Position numbers and translations under genes: made by a program. Below the pieces are notes generated by a model that was given only the letters and a program-made list of their open reading frames with translations, was not told the origin of the DNA and ran no database searches. Shown in pieces: positions 5,894 to 7,773 of a DNA stretch of 7,773 nucleotides; position 1 is the stretch's first letter, and the number at the start of each line of letters is the position of its first letter. Origin of the DNA: Bacteroidales bacterium (lineage in GTDB: Bacteria > Bacteroidota > Bacteroidia > Bacteroidales > Dysgonomonadaceae); contig JAAYFR010000457.1 in NCBI GenBank assembly GCA_012728155.1, forward strand, positions 1 to 7,773. Direction: 5' to 3'.

Positions 5894-7773
5894 TAACTCA
5901 GCAATCCATTCGTCAATCATCTTAAAATAAATCTCTTCACATTGGATCATCCAACTAAGATCTTCTCGCTGACTGGCTAAGTGGAAAAACCTATCTGGCA
6001 CATAATTGTCAGGATATGCAATAAATCGTGTTTTGGCATATTCTGATTTTAGATTTTCCCAAGCAATATGGAAGTCCTGCATGACGCTCTCCAAATTCGA
6101 TATACCCTCTTCGCGCTGTTTTTTATTCTTTGTATCGCATTGTTCTAATGCCAAGTAAAGTCTTGGTGCAGTACTATGCAGGTTGTAAAGCACTCTTGTG
6201 ATTCCCCAAAAATAGTTATTCCTTTTTGAAAGCTTGTAGTATTGATTGATAGTTTCTGAAATAGAGTCATACTCGCTATTCAATCTTTTCGCGATTTCTA
6301 TGCGGTCTTGATATCTTTTTGTCCATTCACCCGGCTTTTTGATGTCAGGCAGATCAATTAGTTTTGTTCTATAATCAAAATTCATCTTCTCCATTCCCTC
6401 CACCAATGGTAACCAATGTTCGAGTCTTATTAATCCTTGCAAAGCATTATCATCACCCGTGCGATATCTATTTTTATAGTAATACCTATTCCAAAAATCA
6501 TATGCCTCTCTCACTTTTTGTTGAAATTCTTGGTACTCTCCAAATTGCACATTAAACTCCCTCTCCAACCAAGCATTGGTATATTCATTTACGGTACGAC
6601 CGGTAGGATTCCAGCTATATTCTGCCGAAGCGATATAATTTCGTATATGCAGTTCCATATGCGGGGAATTGTCGTCCCAGGCACAGCACAACATTTTATC
6701 GATATCTTTTTCACCTGCCAATTGAATATAACTTCTAATGCTTTCCGGTCTTCCTGCGGTTGCAATCATTACATTCATTTCTTTCTCTTTATACCAATCC
6801 AATGCCCTGACATTACCATCTTGCCTGGCAAGTGAATAGTTCCAACGCATATAATAAGCATTCTTAGGGAATTTATCTAATAAATCATTCAGTTTTGGTA
6901 AGCCTACCTCCCATTTTTCAGCCACTTCTTCCGCCGGCTTATCATAAAAGATGGTTCCTAACAAATCAACCGTATGAAAAAGCATATCATCCCAGAAGAT
7001 TGGGGTACGCCCATTGTCAACGATAAACTCACATGCTCGGTTTAGCCAGTATAGATACAGGGCTGTTTTCCCCTCTTTTTCTACGAATTGTGTACATCTT
7101 GGGCAGACACCCATCATTTGTCCCACTTCGTCACCGCCAATATGGAAATACTTTGATCCGGGAGTTGCCTCCATCGCATCTCTAAATAAATCAAAAACCA
7201 CCTGATAGGTACCCTCGTGTAAAGGACAAAATGCATAATGATTCCAAGGTATTTCTCGTAGATGTATATATTCCGGATGCTTCAAAATATAATTAACATG
7301 TCCTAAACCCTGCACCTTGGGCGTAATCTCGATATATCTCTCTCGCGCATAGTTTGTTAAATTTTTCATCTCATCCATGCTGATGGCTTGTGGAGAACCA
7401 ACCTTCGGATGAGTTCTAAATTGAAGTTTATCTTCAAATTCAAATATAATGGCGTTAATCTTATATTTTGCCAATTTATCAATTATTTCATAATAGCGTT
7501 TAATGTGATCGAGATGGTGCTTTACATCGAAATGTACCGCTCTGTATCTCATTTTTGGATAATCGATTATTTTGCAAGCCGGTATTGCTTTCTGATGATC
7601 CTTAGCACTTTCTATAAGCTGCTCTAAGGTTTGCGATCCATAAAAAAGGCCTGCTTCGGTTTTGGCAATTAGCTCTACTTCATCATTTGAAAGTGTCAGG
7701 ATATATCCTTCATCATTGGGAATCAAATCATTGTCGATATCTCTCACCAGTCTTACCGTACCCTTTCCGTCAG
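5888..7773 (-). CDS. Glycoside hydrolase family 20 (beta-N-acetylhexosaminidase-like), 5'-partial
   Basis: GH20 enzymes remove terminal beta-linked GlcNAc or GalNAc from glycans using the substrate's N-acetyl group as nucleophile. The frame stays open to the window edge (DGKGTVRL precedes the GTG at 7747), so that GTG is internal and the real start and any export signal are outside; about 627 residues are visible. Counting from codon 7747, the tail of the GH20b alpha/beta domain covers 1-60 (AGLFYGSQTLEQLI is typical). The TIM-barrel catalytic domain covers about 65-380, with the hallmark HIGGDE at 202-207; D206 and E207 (bases 7127-7132) are the polarising and acid/base residues. FWDDM (251-255) and AWDDNSPH (356-363) are further active-site-like segments. 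Residues about 385-619 are a mostly helical C-terminal region. The NAIIFEFEDK strand recalls a branch of GH20 enzymes lacking well-studied members, so the natural substrate is uncertain. The gene is clearly more AT-rich than its neighbours. Confidence 0.92.
   Translation of the reverse strand, partial: DGKGTVRLVRDIDNDLIPNDEGYILTLSNDEVELIAKTEAGLFYGSQTLEQLIESAKDHQKAIPACKIIDYPKMRYRAVHFDVKHHLDHIKRYYEIIDKLAKYKINAIIFEFEDKLQFRTHPKVGSPQAISMDEMKNLTNYARERYIEITPKVQGLGHVNYILKHPEYIHLREIPWNHYAFCPLHEGTYQVVFDLFRDAMEATPGSKYFHIGGDEVGQMMGVCPRCTQFVEKEGKTALYLYWLNRACEFIVDNGRTPIFWDDMLFHTVDLLGTIFYDKPAEEVAEKWEVGLPKLNDLLDKFPKNAYYMRWNYSLARQDGNVRALDWYKEKEMNVMIATAGRPESIRSYIQLAGEKDIDKMLCCAWDDNSPHMELHIRNYIASAEYSWNPTGRTVNEYTNAWLEREFNVQFGEYQEFQQKVREAYDFWNRYYYKNRYRTGDDNALQGLIRLEHWLPLVEGMEKMNFDYRTKLIDLPDIKKPGEWTKRYQDRIEIAKRLNSEYDSISETINQYYKLSKRNNYFWGITRVLYNLHSTAPRLYLALEQCDTKNKKQREEGISNLESVMQDFHIAWENLKSEYAKTRFIAYPDNYVPDRFFHLASQREDLSWMIQCEEIYFKMIDEWIAELN

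Noticed and set aside
6437..6835. Open frame of 132 codons on the plus strand inside the GH20 gene
   Set aside because: It is antisense to the conserved GH20 frame and has no recognisable domain; its Ile/Phe-rich translation reflects AT-rich sequence.
7745..7747. GTG as the start codon of the GH20 gene
   Set aside because: The frame continues to the window edge and the upstream residues (DGKGTVRL) fit a GH20b domain strand.

Overview
This window looks like a piece of a Bacteroidota chromosome, most likely of the order Bacteroidales. The evidence is a promoter-like TTTG / TA-n2-TTTG arrangement ahead of one gene, weak or absent Shine-Dalgarno sites, a DUF3127 protein (a family I know mainly from Bacteroidota), and signal-peptide cleavage just before Gln. 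The genus cannot be fixed by eye. The window contains five genes, and the first and last run off the edges.

Positions 2-5399 hold a compact three-gene plus-strand unit in the order adaptor, pump, outer-membrane channel. It encodes a tripartite heavy-metal efflux system of the CusCBA/CzcCBA type. The adaptor (5' end outside the window) is histidine-rich at its visible N-terminal part and ends in four histidines. The inner-membrane RND pump is full length (1038 aa) and follows after 18 bp. The TolC-like outer-membrane factor follows 13 bp later. Together they should span the envelope and expel metal ions using the proton gradient. The exact metal is not decided by the sequence, because the pump matches neither the textbook CzcA nor the textbook CusA signature.

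Positions 5400-5477 are a short AT-rich gap with a Bacteroides-type promoter candidate. It leads into a 124-aa DUF3127 protein (5478-5852) with an OB-fold-like core, a proline-rich linker and a C-terminal tip resembling that of single-stranded DNA-binding proteins. A hairpin at 5851-5893 overlaps its stop codon and that of the converging next gene.

Positions 5888-7773, minus strand, carry a GH20-family glycoside hydrolase (beta-N-acetylhexosaminidase-like) whose 5' end lies beyond the window. Hand-counted lines in this gene are about 32-38% G+C, against about 50-60% in the efflux genes and DUF3127. The hairpin is therefore also close to a compositional boundary. I saw no tRNA, rRNA, CRISPR array, insertion sequence or integrase. 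No stretch over 300 bases lacks a gene. Most of the window is ordinary core or accessory metabolism. The items most worth a second look are the SSB-like tail on DUF3127 and the unusual charged residues of the pump.
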